Positions 14,847-25,314 of a stretch of 34,034 nt of DNA are shown here, in pieces. The translations under genes were made by a program, and so were the position numbers. Source of the DNA: Deltaproteobacteria bacterium (GTDB taxonomy: Bacteria > Myxococcota_A > UBA796 > UBA9615); the NCBI GenBank assembly GCA_023954745.1, contig JAGSHC010000043.1, positions 1 to 34,034 of the forward strand, given 5' to 3'. A model generated the notes under the pieces. That model saw only the letters and a program-made list of their open reading frames with translations, was not told where the DNA came from and made no database searches. Position 1 is the first letter of the stretch, and every line of letters begins with the position of its first letter.

Positions 14847-16172
14847 TCAGAAGAGTCCGTCGCACTCGGTGGGGTCCGCGATGATCTGCGTGCAGAGCGC
14901 CGGGAGGTTCATCGCCTGGACGATGATGTCCACGTCCTCTTGCGGAACCTCGTGGTAGAGCAGCGCATCTACGAGGATGAAGGCGACCTCCAAGAATTCG
15001 GCAGGACCGATGGGCGCACTCTGGGGAGCGGCGGAGGTGACTCCGTCGTGGGACTCCACCATCCCGCGACACTGCCGTCCCTCGGCGTCCAGGGCCGGCT
15101 CGAAGGCCTCCCCGCCGTAGTCGAAGGGACCATCGAGGCCACCGAGCAAGCGGGTGAGGCAGACGGCCAAGACCGGGGAGTACTCGGGAAGCCCGTCGTC
15201 GTTGAGGAAGTAGCGAGACACCTCGGCGTGCATCGAGAGCTTGGTGGCGAAGGTCTGTGCGACGGTCCCGATCCCCGGGCGCCGCCCGAGTCGTTGGTAG
15301 AGCGACGCGTCGCTGTCGGGGTCCTCGACGATCTGGTCGCCGAGGGCATTGAGGCTGGCGCGCAGCACGTCAAGGTCTTCGGGGGGAACCCCCTCGGCCG
15401 AGCCCGCGGCGTCGAAGATCGCGAGCCAGTCATCGAAGTCCGCCCCGCTGATCCCGAGCCCTGCGTGGACCGCGCCCATGTCCGTGTCGCACTCCGACGG
15501 GACCGGAGACCCTTGATCCACCATGGAGACGAGCATCTCGCCGAGGCAGATCTCCATCTGCTCGTGATCGACGGAGTCGTTGCGGAAGTACCCGCTGACC
15601 GATGACGTGGCGATCTGGCCTTCGATGATGCGTCCAGCGAGGGAGCGCAACCCCTCGGGTCCGCCAAGGCGCTCGAGCAAGGGGGGCAGTGCAGCGGTGA
15701 CGGTGACGGACGCCGAGATGGCCACGTCGTCCGCGGTCCACGCCGTGCGGTCGTCCCGAGCGACCGACAGCGTCACGGTGTGGGAGCCGGCTGCCTCGGA
15801 GCAGCGGGCGAGGTTTGCCCGCGCCGGTGACGTGGTCGCGATGGAGTTGAAGGCGGTGCCGTCGGCATTGCAGGTCTCTCCGTCCACCTGCACCACGACG
15901 TGACCGCACGGGCCGTCGCTCGCGAGGCAGGTCCCCGGGGCCTTGAGGATCAGGTTTGTGGTCGTGAAGTCGACCATCAGTGACCGCTCCGCATCGGGGG
16001 CCGTGGCGACCACCGCTCCTTCGGTCGGCGTGACGATGGTCACCGTGGGGGCGGTCCCGTCCCCGTCGGGATCGGGGTTTGGCTCCACGGAGGCAGCGGG
16101 CCCGCAGCCGCAGCCAGCCAGGACGAGGACGGTTAGGATCGCTCGCAGGGAGCGGGAAGCAAGGAACGGCAT
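14847..16172 (-). CDS. Lipoprotein with Ig-like and two truncated-globin-like domains
   Basis: 441-aa predicted lipoprotein (lipobox LAGC, Cys21). Residues 41-160 look Ig-like (PTVTIVTPTEGAVV, HVVVQVDGETC, GSHTVTLSVARDD). Residues 165-284 resemble group-1 truncated haemoglobins: LLERLGGPEGLRSL, SGYFRND, MEICLGEML, then MGAVHAGLGISGADFDDWL, where His236 aligns with the proximal haem ligand. Residues 290-431 are a second copy: SLYQRLGRRPGIGTVAQTF, VSRYFLND, LAVCLTRLLGG, MVESHDGV (His375) and FLEVAFILVDALLYHEVP. The distal B10 Tyr of classical members is absent in both. Cys residues within the globin-like parts may form disulfides, fitting an extracytoplasmic site. ATG 16172 was chosen for the signal peptide; ATG 16199 is an alternative. 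Only 25 bases separate it from the divergent aminopeptidase gene. The globin calls are by eye. Confidence 0.8.
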   Translation of the reverse strand: MPFLASRSLRAILTVLVLAGCGCGPAASVEPNPDPDGDGTAPTVTIVTPTEGAVVATAPDAERSLMVDFTTTNLILKAPGTCLASDGPCGHVVVQVDGETCNADGTAFNSIATTSPARANLARCSEAAGSHTVTLSVARDDRTAWTADDVAISASVTVTAALPPLLERLGGPEGLRSLAGRIIEGQIATSSVSGYFRNDSVDHEQMEICLGEMLVSMVDQGSPVPSECDTDMGAVHAGLGISGADFDDWLAIFDAAGSAEGVPPEDLDVLRASLNALGDQIVEDPDSDASLYQRLGRRPGIGTVAQTFATKLSMHAEVSRYFLNDDGLPEYSPVLAVCLTRLLGGLDGPFDYGGEAFEPALDAEGRQCRGMVESHDGVTSAAPQSAPIGPAEFLEVAFILVDALLYHEVPQEDVDIIVQAMNLPALCTQIIADPTECDGLF

Positions 16173-16197
16173 GTCCCGATGATAGGCTCCGCGGTCC

Positions 16198-18876
16198 ATG
16201 CCCCGCACGCCTCTTCCGTCTCTCGTTGCGGCGTCCCTGCTCGTCGCTGCCTTCCTCCTCTGCACCTTCGCGCCAGGCTCGGTCGAGGCCGAGGAAGCGG
16301 TCCCCGGGCTCCAGTCCGACGGGCGTGGGGTGAAGTCTTCGGCGCGCACCGTCGACATCTCTGACCTGGACCTGGACCTCGAGGTCGACGTCGTGGGCGG
16401 CACGGTGAAGGGCACCGCGACCCACACTCTGACGCCGCTGCGCACTGGACTCCTCGAGATTCGGCTGCACGCCGTCGCTCTCGACGTGTCGGTCGTCACC
16501 ATCGACGGGGCGGCGGCTCCCTTTCGCGTCTTGCCCGAGCAGCTGGCCATCACCCTCCCCGCTCCGAGCGTCAGGGGCGCGACGCACACCGTGGCCGTCA
16601 CCTATTCCGCGTCGCCCCAGTTGGGTCTGCACTTCCGTCGCCCGGGCCCCACCTCCCCCGACACCTACGCCGAGGCGTGGTCGCAGGGGGAGAACACGGA
16701 CAACCGCCACTGGTTCCCCACCTGGGACGAGCCCAACGACCGATTCACCTACCGAGGAGCCTTCACGGTCGCCGATCGGTTCACGGCCGTGAGCAACGGG
16801 CGCATGGTGAACAAGCAGCCAGCGCGACCCGGGTGGACGACCTGGACCTACACGCTTCAGGAGCAGGACCTCGTCTCGTATCTCGTGATGTTCGCCGCGG
16901 CCGAGTACCGCCTCGTGAGCGAGCGCTGGCGGGAGCGGCCGCTCATTGGCTACCTGCCGCCGGACGTCGATGACGCCACGGGGCAGCGTGCGCTGGCGCG
17001 GACCGCCGACATGCTCGACTTCATGAGCTCCGTCACCGGCACCGAGTACCCATACCCCGGCTACAGCCAGGTGTTCGTCCAGCGCTTCATCTACACGGGG
17101 ATGGAGAACACGACCGCCACGGTGCTCGAGCGCAACCTGCTCTTCCCAGAAGAGCTCGCTGCCCACAAGAGTGGGACTGAGTCGGTGGTCGCCCACGAGC
17201 TTGCGCACCAGTGGTTCGGCGACCAGCTCACGTGCCGCGACTGGAGCCACATGTGGCTCAACGAGGGCATCACCACCTTCCTCGAGGGTTGGTGGTGGGA
17301 CCACGCGCACGGGCCCGAGGAGGGAGCCGACAAGAAGTTCGGTCGGGTCAACGGCACCGTGCAGGGCGAGAAGAAGAACGCTCGCCCCCTGGTCGTGGAC
17401 TTCTTCACCCGCGAAGGGACGCGCCAGAGTCACAACGTCTATCGCAAGGGGAGCGCACTCATGTGGGGCCTGCGCGCGCTGCTGGGCGAGGCGGACTTCG
17501 GGGAGGCGTTCCGCGCGTACGTCTCGAGGAATCAGCACGGGATGGTCACCACGGACGATCTCCAGCGCGCCTTCGAAGAGGCCAGCGGTCTGGATCTCGA
17601 CTGGTACTTCCAGCAGTGGGCCTACCTCGCGGGTCACCCCGTCCTGGAGGTGAAGCACGCGTGGGACGCCGAGCAGGGCACCCTGCGCGTCGACCTGGCG
17701 CAGACCCAGGAGGTCACGGGCAACACGCCGCTGTTCGTGCTCCCGGTGGACCTGGAGATTGGAACCCCGAGCGGAATTCAGCGGCATCGCGTGTGGCTCG
17801 AAGGCGCTGAGGCCTCTCTCGTCCTCCCGTTGGCTGGCGGCGTCTCCTGGGTTGGCGTGGACCCCGAGGGCGGCTTGCTCGCGGATGTGCAGCAGACGCA
17901 GACGGACGCGGAGTGGTCGGCGATTCTCGGGAGCGACGCCAGCGCCTACAGCAAGCGGCTGGCATGGCACGCCGTCGTGAACCGCGAGCAGCCGCCGGAC
18001 GAGACTCTGCGCGCCGCGGTGGTCGGGACGCTGATGAGTGGCGACGCGCATCACGTGTGGCGCGGGCTCGCCGCCGAAGCCTTGGGCGAGTGGAAGGACG
18101 AGTCCTCGGTGCAGACCCTGATTCGTGCCCTGGGACGGTTCGGGGGAACGAGCGGCACAGGGGCCCCCGGCCTCGCGGCCCAGACCCGACTTCAGGCAAC
18201 CCTGGGCAGGGTGCTCGGCAAGGCGCCGGCCTCTCCGGGGGTGATCGCCGCCTTGAAGGCGCTGCACGCGCGGGGTGGGAACGAGTACGTCACGAGTCGC
18301 GCCCTGCAGGCGCTGTCCAAGGTGGATGGCGACGAGGCCTTGCCCCTCGCGCGGGCGGACCTCGCCCGGGATGGTGGGCACAACAACCAGCGCTGGCGCT
18401 ACGCCTTCGACGTGCTCGGCGCCCACGGCGACCGCAAGGACCTCGACCGCCTCGACCGCTTTCGCAGTCCCAACGTCTTCCACTGGTCCCGCTCCTCTGC
18501 CCTGCGGGCCTCGGCAAAGATCGCCAATCGTCAGCCGCTGGGCGACGCGCGCGACGCCGCGCGCCGGCACGTCGCGAAGGACGCGGAGGCCACCCTCGCC
18601 GACCTGAATCTACGAGGGGTGCAGGGGGCCGTCGGCATCCTCGGCAGCGTGGGAGACCTGGACTCGGTCAAGAAGCTTCAAGCCGCGCGAAGCGCGTGCA
18701 CCGTCGGCGTCGTCCGGGATGCGATGACGGGCGCCATCGAGTCGATCCGGACCCGGAAGGAAGAGGATCCCGAGCCGAAGGAAGACGATGGCCAGCTGAC
18801 AGCCCAGGTCAAGAAGCTCCAGGAGCAACTCGACGCGCTCGGTGAGAGGCTCGATGCGCTCCAGGACAAGCAGTAG
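16198..18876 (+). CDS. Exported M1 family metallo-aminopeptidase
   Basis: 892-aa protein that removes N-terminal residues from peptides with a zinc site. A signal peptide covers about 1-30 (LVAASLLVAAFLLCTFA, ending SVEA), so it acts outside the cytoplasm. Residues 50-240 are the N-terminal beta domain. YTGMENTTATVL (299-310) is the GxMEN substrate-binding motif, HELAH (333-337) with Glu356 in LNEG gives the zinc ligands, and Tyr415 in NVYRKGS is the usual catalytic Tyr. After about residue 530 comes a helical, HEAT-like region (WRGLAAEALGEW, VTSRALQALSKV, ALRASAKIA), ending in a short coiled coil (QVKKLQEQLDALGERLDAL). The next gene starts 3 bases after its stop, so the two form an operon. 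Confidence 0.95.
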   Translation: MPRTPLPSLVAASLLVAAFLLCTFAPGSVEAEEAVPGLQSDGRGVKSSARTVDISDLDLDLEVDVVGGTVKGTATHTLTPLRTGLLEIRLHAVALDVSVVTIDGAAAPFRVLPEQLAITLPAPSVRGATHTVAVTYSASPQLGLHFRRPGPTSPDTYAEAWSQGENTDNRHWFPTWDEPNDRFTYRGAFTVADRFTAVSNGRMVNKQPARPGWTTWTYTLQEQDLVSYLVMFAAAEYRLVSERWRERPLIGYLPPDVDDATGQRALARTADMLDFMSSVTGTEYPYPGYSQVFVQRFIYTGMENTTATVLERNLLFPEELAAHKSGTESVVAHELAHQWFGDQLTCRDWSHMWLNEGITTFLEGWWWDHAHGPEEGADKKFGRVNGTVQGEKKNARPLVVDFFTREGTRQSHNVYRKGSALMWGLRALLGEADFGEAFRAYVSRNQHGMVTTDDLQRAFEEASGLDLDWYFQQWAYLAGHPVLEVKHAWDAEQGTLRVDLAQTQEVTGNTPLFVLPVDLEIGTPSGIQRHRVWLEGAEASLVLPLAGGVSWVGVDPEGGLLADVQQTQTDAEWSAILGSDASAYSKRLAWHAVVNREQPPDETLRAAVVGTLMSGDAHHVWRGLAAEALGEWKDESSVQTLIRALGRFGGTSGTGAPGLAAQTRLQATLGRVLGKAPASPGVIAALKALHARGGNEYVTSRALQALSKVDGDEALPLARADLARDGGHNNQRWRYAFDVLGAHGDRKDLDRLDRFRSPNVFHWSRSSALRASAKIANRQPLGDARDAARRHVAKDAEATLADLNLRGVQGAVGILGSVGDLDSVKKLQAARSACTVGVVRDAMTGAIESIRTRKEEDPEPKEDDGQLTAQVKKLQEQLDALGERLDALQDKQ

Positions 18877-18879
18877 CCG

Positions 18880-19794
18880 GTGTCCATCGCGGCTCCCGGG
18901 GGCCCTCGGTTCGTCCGGGACGCCGCTTGGCAGCACTTGCTCGACCAGGTGTCCTTGGGCGTGCGCGCGCCCGGCACCGAGGGCCACGCGGCCTGTGCGC
19001 GACTCTTCGAGGACCGACTCGCGGAGATCGCGGCGCGATCGGGGGCGGTGGGAGAGCCCTGGCGGCAGTCCTGGCAGCAGGAGTTTCGCGGGGAGCAGAT
19101 CACGCTGACCAACGTGCTCGTGACCATCGAAGGGCGTCGGGGGGCGAGCTCGGGGGGGCCGGCTCCCACGACGCTGCTAGGCAGTCACTACGACGCGCGC
19201 TGGCAGGCGGACAACGAGGATGATCCCCGACTCGTCGCCGCGCCAATCCCCGCGGCCAACGACGGCGGCAGCGGAACTGCTTGCCTGTTGGAGCTGGCCC
19301 GCGCGTTTGGCGAGGAGCCGCCCGATGGGGATGTCGTGCTCGCCTTCTTCGACGGGGAGGACCTCGGCGGGATCGATGATCTGCCCTACGCGGTGGGCTC
19401 CCGTTGGTTTGTGGAGCATGGGCTCGATTGGGGCGATGGGATCGCGGATCGCCTCGCCGTCGATCGGGTCATCGCGCTCGACATGATCGGTGGACGAGGC
19501 GCGAAGCTGAACATCGAGGGGAACTCACTGGTGCACAGCGAAGAAGCCCGCGCGCTGTTCCAGCGGCTGTTTCGCACAGGGCGCGAGGCCGGCCGCGCCG
19601 CGTTCTTCGGGGGCAAGGAGCGCTGGATCTACAGCGATCACGGGCCCTTCCTCGACGCGGGGATGCCCGCGCTGTGTCTCATCGACATCGACTATCCGCA
19701 GTGGCACACCCAGCGCGACCTGCCGGCCGCGTGCGCCCCGGAGCCCATCGCCGAGGTGGGTCAGACGCTCCTCGAGGTCTTGCGCCAGAGCTGA
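18880..19794 (+). CDS. M28 family, glutaminyl-cyclase-like zinc enzyme
   Basis: 304-aa protein of the M28 aminopeptidase/glutaminyl cyclase fold. Visible motifs are GSHYDAR (101-107), ANDGGSG (126-132, Asp128 as zinc ligand), FFDGED (157-162, Glu160 catalytic and Asp161 zinc ligand), ALDMIGG (199-205, Asp201), YSDHGPF (251-257, Asp253) and QWHTQRD (274-280, His276 zinc ligand). The single mononuclear-type set, with a DH motif and WHT, is closer to glutaminyl-peptide cyclotransferase than to two-zinc aminopeptidases. Cyclases convert N-terminal Gln to pyroglutamate. No signal peptide is seen from GTG 18880, so it is probably cytoplasmic, unlike its neighbour. The start lies 3 bases after the M1 peptidase stop. 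Confidence 0.88.
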   Translation: MSIAAPGGPRFVRDAAWQHLLDQVSLGVRAPGTEGHAACARLFEDRLAEIAARSGAVGEPWRQSWQQEFRGEQITLTNVLVTIEGRRGASSGGPAPTTLLGSHYDARWQADNEDDPRLVAAPIPAANDGGSGTACLLELARAFGEEPPDGDVVLAFFDGEDLGGIDDLPYAVGSRWFVEHGLDWGDGIADRLAVDRVIALDMIGGRGAKLNIEGNSLVHSEEARALFQRLFRTGREAGRAAFFGGKERWIYSDHGPFLDAGMPALCLIDIDYPQWHTQRDLPAACAPEPIAEVGQTLLEVLRQS

Positions 19795-19818
19795 GGGCGG
19801 GCGACCCTGAGCAGGTCC

Positions 19819-20979
19819 ATGTCTCCAGTCACGACCCACGTTCCCGACGACGCAGTTCGCCCCTTTGTGGCCCGCCTCGACATGCCCACCCCCCGCGAGC
19901 TCTTCGACGCGCTCTCCGAACGCGGCTACGTCGGCCAGAGGGAGGGGCGGAGGGCGCTGGCGCTGATGGCCCATCGCCACGTGCGTCGCCTCCGGTCGAT
20001 CTTCGTCGACGGGGTGGCCCGCGATCGACTGCCCCGCAAGGAGAACCTGCTCCTCGTGGGCCCCACCGGGTCAGGCAAGACGTTTGCGGTGGAACTGATG
20101 TTCCGCGAGATGTTGGGGTTGCCCACGGCGATCATCGACGTGACCACCCTGTCGGAGACCGGCTACGTCGGTGGGGACGTCTCCTCGGTGCTGACCCGGC
20201 TGCTCTATGCGGCCGAGATGGATCCCGCCCGCGCCCGAGTCGGTGTCGTCTGTCTGGACGAGCTGGACAAGATCGCTGGGGGCTCCAACAACGCGGTGTT
20301 CGCCGGTGCGGGCACGACCAAGGATGTCACCGGTCTCGGGGTGCAGCGAGAGCTGCTCAAGCTCCTGGAGGCCACCGAGGTGCCCGTCTCGACTGGCATG
20401 GACCACTCGAGCTACCACCAGTCCGTGCTGATGCGGACCGATGACATCTCCTTCGTGGCGGCGGGGGCGTTCAGCGGGCTCAAGACTCTGACTCGGCGCC
20501 GCGCCGCAGGGGGAGGGATGGGCTTCGGTCAGGACCGGATCGAGAAGGAGTCCATCGCGGTGCGCTACGAGCCCGAGGAGCTTGAGAGCGCGGCCGTCTT
20601 CCAGAACTACGGCTTTCTGCCGGAGTTGGTGGGTCGCTTCGCGCGGATCGTGCCGTTCGAGCCGCTGGATGCAGCGGCGATGCGGGAGATCCTCGAGCGG
20701 CAGGTGCTACCGGCGCGCCGCCTGGAGCTGGAGCTGGCCGGCATCGCCCTCGATGTCACCGATGAGGTCGTCGACCACCTCGTGAGGCTCGCGCTGAAGA
20801 GGGAGACCGGCGCGCGCGGGCTCGCGTCGGCTCTGACGCGCGCCCTCGAGGAGGCAGCGTTCGAGGCCTTCTCGGCAAAGGGAGCCAAGCGCGTCCGCGT
20901 CGCCCTCGATGGGGCGAGCATCGTGGCAGACGTCGAGCGCGGGGTCGGTTGGACTCGAGACGAGAGCGCGGCGGACTGA
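19819..20979 (+). CDS. ClpX-like AAA+ unfoldase without zinc domain
   Basis: 386-aa ATPase clearly of the ClpX family. Visible are Walker A GPTGSGKT (81-88), pore loop GYVG (115-118), Walker B VCLDELDK (144-151), the VQRELLKLLE segment, MGFG (234-237) at the place of the IGF ClpP-docking loop, and GFLPELVGRF (265-274) with the arginine finger Arg273. Sensor 2 lies in ETGARGL. ClpX normally has an N-terminal Cys4 zinc-binding domain for adaptors and about 420 aa; here there is only a short Cys-free lead of about 25 residues. The RKH loop region is also replaced. It is therefore probably an accessory ClpX paralogue with its own substrates; whether it docks with ClpP is open. It begins 24 bases after the cyclase-like gene. 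Confidence 0.9.
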   Translation: MSPVTTHVPDDAVRPFVARLDMPTPRELFDALSERGYVGQREGRRALALMAHRHVRRLRSIFVDGVARDRLPRKENLLLVGPTGSGKTFAVELMFREMLGLPTAIIDVTTLSETGYVGGDVSSVLTRLLYAAEMDPARARVGVVCLDELDKIAGGSNNAVFAGAGTTKDVTGLGVQRELLKLLEATEVPVSTGMDHSSYHQSVLMRTDDISFVAAGAFSGLKTLTRRRAAGGGMGFGQDRIEKESIAVRYEPEELESAAVFQNYGFLPELVGRFARIVPFEPLDAAAMREILERQVLPARRLELELAGIALDVTDEVVDHLVRLALKRETGARGLASALTRALEEAAFEAFSAKGAKRVRVALDGASIVADVERGVGWTRDESAAD

Positions 20980-20994
20980 GCGCCGGACAGCGTC

Positions 20995-21342
20995 TCAGGA
21001 AGGATCGGGGCTCGGCTCCGGCACCGGCCCGATCGTGTCCGACGGGACCTCGACCACCTTGACGTCCATGTAGCTGTTCGTCAGGGGAAGACCCAGCAGG
21101 CGAAGCAACGAGTGCAGGTGCCGCGAGTGGTTCTCGATGCTGTCGTCGTTCACCTTGTTCCCGATGGGGATGCCGACAAAGTCGACTCCACCGGCTTTTC
21201 CGACGCGCAGTCGCTCCCACATCGCCTTGAGATGGGCGGCGTGGTTGGACGCCTCGCGGAGGGCCTTGCCGCCGTCTGCGCCCATGAACGCGACGACAAG
21301 CGTCTCGAGGCTCGGGGGGGCGGGGGTCGTTTCGTCCGTCAT
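20995..21342 (-). CDS. Small hypothetical protein
   Basis: 115-aa soluble protein that I do not recognise. It has a Pro-rich start, a helical centre (ALREASNHAAHLKAMWERL, HSRHLHSLLRLLGL) with several His residues, and a Pro/acid-rich tail (VPEPSPDPS). There is no signal peptide or membrane segment. The start is well supported: GGAGG lies 6 bases before ATG 21342. It is convergent with the ClpX-like gene (15-base gap) and follows the TPR-thioredoxin gene by 69 bases on the same strand. Confidence 0.7.
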   Translation of the reverse strand: MTDETTPAPPSLETLVVAFMGADGGKALREASNHAAHLKAMWERLRVGKAGGVDFVGIPIGNKVNDDSIENHSRHLHSLLRLLGLPLTNSYMDVKVVEVPSDTIGPVPEPSPDPS

Positions 21343-21411
21343 GGGCGGCCTCCAGCTCGCGGTCTCAAATCACACATTGCGGAGCGTGGTAGCACACCTG
21401 TGCGCTCGGGC

Positions 21412-23519
<2,108 letters not shown>

Positions 23520-23523
<4 letters not shown>

Positions 23524-24605
23524 CGTCGACCTCCACCCCGTCGCGCCACGGCTTCGTCCGTGGACTCGGCCCAGCGCGCGTCGAACCACTCCTCCAGGGC
23601 CTGGACCGGCAGGCTGAGGTCCGTCCAGGCTCCTACCTCGCGGTTGCGCTCGAACCCGCTGGTGGAGATGTTCGCCGACTGGATCTGGGCGGTGTCGTCG
23701 ATGAGGAAGGCCTTGGCGTGGGTGATCACCTCGACGGTCTCCCACCGCATGTCGACTCCCCGCTCCTCGAGCCACTCCACGGCTGCCTCGTTGCGCTCGT
23801 TGTTGTCGAACTGCCAGTCGGACCACTCGGCGACCCCTCGCACCGTGACGCCGCGGTCCGCCGCGTCTGCGAGGGCCCCGTACACCTGCATCGCTGGCGA
23901 AGACAGGTTGTTCGGCTGGAGGAATGTTCCGTAGAGGGTGAAGTCCACTCGCTGCCGCGCGCCGTTGATGGACTCCAGGAGGGAGGGGAGGAGGAGGTCG
24001 TCGGCAAGGGCGATGACTCGAGCGCCGTCGGTGTCCTGAGCCGGGGGCAGGACCCGTTCGCTCGCGTTGGCCCAGACGTTGTCGAACCACGCCTCGAGCC
24101 AGGCGACCGGCGCGCCGTTGCTCAGGCGGAGGTTGCACTCGTGGTTTCGGCTGATCGACGAGGTGCTCCAGTTGGTGGAGCCCACGAGCGCATCGTCTCC
24201 GTCGGCGATGAGCATCTTGCTGTGCACCGTGGTGTCGGGGAACAGGTCCGTCTTTGCATCGACGCCCCGGTTGATCAGGCTCTGGGCGGCCCCGGCGTTC
24301 GACTCGATCTCGTCGTCCAGCAGCACCTTGACGGTGACACCCCGGTCCACGGCGTCTCCCAGCGCGGTGACCACCTGGCTGGTGGAGGTACCCGAGAACA
24401 GCTCGAACTGGGTGACGAGGACACGGCTCTCCGCGTTGGCTACGAGATCGAGCAGCGCCGGCAGGTAGTCACCGTCGCAGACCAGCTCCGCGTTGGGCTC
24501 GCCGGGACCCGGTTGGTCGGGCTTGCAGCCCACGGTGGCGCAGCCGCACAGCAGCGCGGCGAGGCTGAGGGCTCCGAGCCGAACTACGCCGTGGGACGGG
24601 CTCAT
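23520..24605 (-). CDS. Phospholipase-D-like lipoprotein (two HKD motifs)
   Basis: 361-aa predicted lipoprotein (signal peptide, acylated Cys22 most likely; Cys20 is also possible). Two HKD catalytic motifs are complete: VHSKMLIAD (His128, Lys130, Asp135), followed by GSTNWS, and THAKAFLID (His296, Lys298, Asp303), followed by SANIS. The family cleaves or transfers phosphodiester bonds in phospholipids, cardiolipin or nucleic acids. Its location is the outer envelope, and the sequence alone does not tell substrate. The stop overlaps the start of the TPR-thioredoxin gene by GTGA, so the two are made together. Several Cys in the mature N-terminus (CATVGC, ELVC) could be thioredoxin targets. Confidence 0.92.
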
Positions 24606-24652
24606 TGCGCGGGCCCGAAGACCTGATTGACGCCCGATCTTGACCGGCGCAA

Positions 24653-25285
24653 TCAGCGCTTCTTCCGAGGCTTGCTGTGGTGCGTGGGCACGTCACCGAA
24701 GATGCGCTCCTCGGGCTCCTCGGGCTCGTCCAGCTCCAGATCGAGCTCGTCGTCGTCGTCGTCGTCGTCGTCGGGGGGCCGCCCGTGCTCGGTGGCCATC
24801 GCCTGGGGACTCGCGCTGGCGCCGGCGTAGGCGGGCGTGGACGCTGCGATCTCGGCGAGGGAGGTGGAGATGTTGTTCAGCGACACGGGGAACGTGACCG
24901 GGCCTGCGCCCCCCACCATCCCACCGCCGGAAGGCGAAGGCGAAGCCGGAGCCGACGCAGCAGCCATGAGCGACTGGGCGGGAGGGCGCTGGGCCAACTC
25001 TGCCCGCACTGCGGACTCGGGGCTCCCCCCGTCGAGCAGTTGGACTTCGCCGAAGCCGTCCTTGCGTTCGCTCACCGCGGTGGCGACGAGCTCGACGCCG
25101 CGCAGCGTGGGGTGGGTCGTCACCTGGAGGTAGGCCCGGGCGAGGGCGGCCAGGGTGGGCTCCTGAAGCGTGATCACGTCGCCCGAGGCCGTCTCGATGC
25201 GGGCCGCGACCCGCTCCTCGCCTTCCGGGACACCGACGAGCACGCGACGGACGCCTCGGTTGCGCAGCAACAGGTTGAAGTCCAT
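24653..25285 (-). CDS. Hypothetical protein with Asp8 run
   Basis: 210-aa soluble protein that I do not recognise. The N-terminal 95 residues look like a compact alpha/beta domain (RRVLVGVPEGEERVAARI, DVITLQEPTLAALARAYLQV, GVELVATAVSE). A low-complexity Ala/Pro/Ser/Gly linker follows, then an acidic segment with eight Asp (from a TCG repeat) plus ELDLELDEPEEPEE, and a basic tail KPRKKR. There is no signal peptide, so the Asp run here is not a lipoprotein tether. It is divergent from the B-box gene (29-base gap). Confidence 0.75.
   Translation of the reverse strand: MDFNLLLRNRGVRRVLVGVPEGEERVAARIETASGDVITLQEPTLAALARAYLQVTTHPTLRGVELVATAVSERKDGFGEVQLLDGGSPESAVRAELAQRPPAQSLMAAASAPASPSPSGGGMVGGAGPVTFPVSLNNISTSLAEIAASTPAYAGASASPQAMATEHGRPPDDDDDDDDELDLELDEPEEPEERIFGDVPTHHSKPRKKR
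24747..24773. repeat. TCG triplet microsatellite, nine copies
   Basis: Nine perfect TCG triplets on the plus strand encode the Asp run of the minus-strand hypothetical protein. It is prone to length change by slippage in steps of one residue. Confidence 0.9.
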
Positions 25286-25314
25286 GGTGGGAACCTACCA
25301 GCCCCTCATCGTCT

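Noticed and set aside
15430-18570. 1046-aa open frame on the minus strand opposite the M1 aminopeptidase
   Set aside because: It reads Arg/Gly/His-rich low-information protein without motifs, while the plus strand has a complete zinc peptidase. It is a GC-rich antisense shadow.
23524-24138. N-terminal extension of the TPR-thioredoxin protein to 24138
   Set aside because: It lies in another frame of the phospholipase-D-like gene, is Arg-rich, and would bury the signal peptide that starts at GTG 23523.
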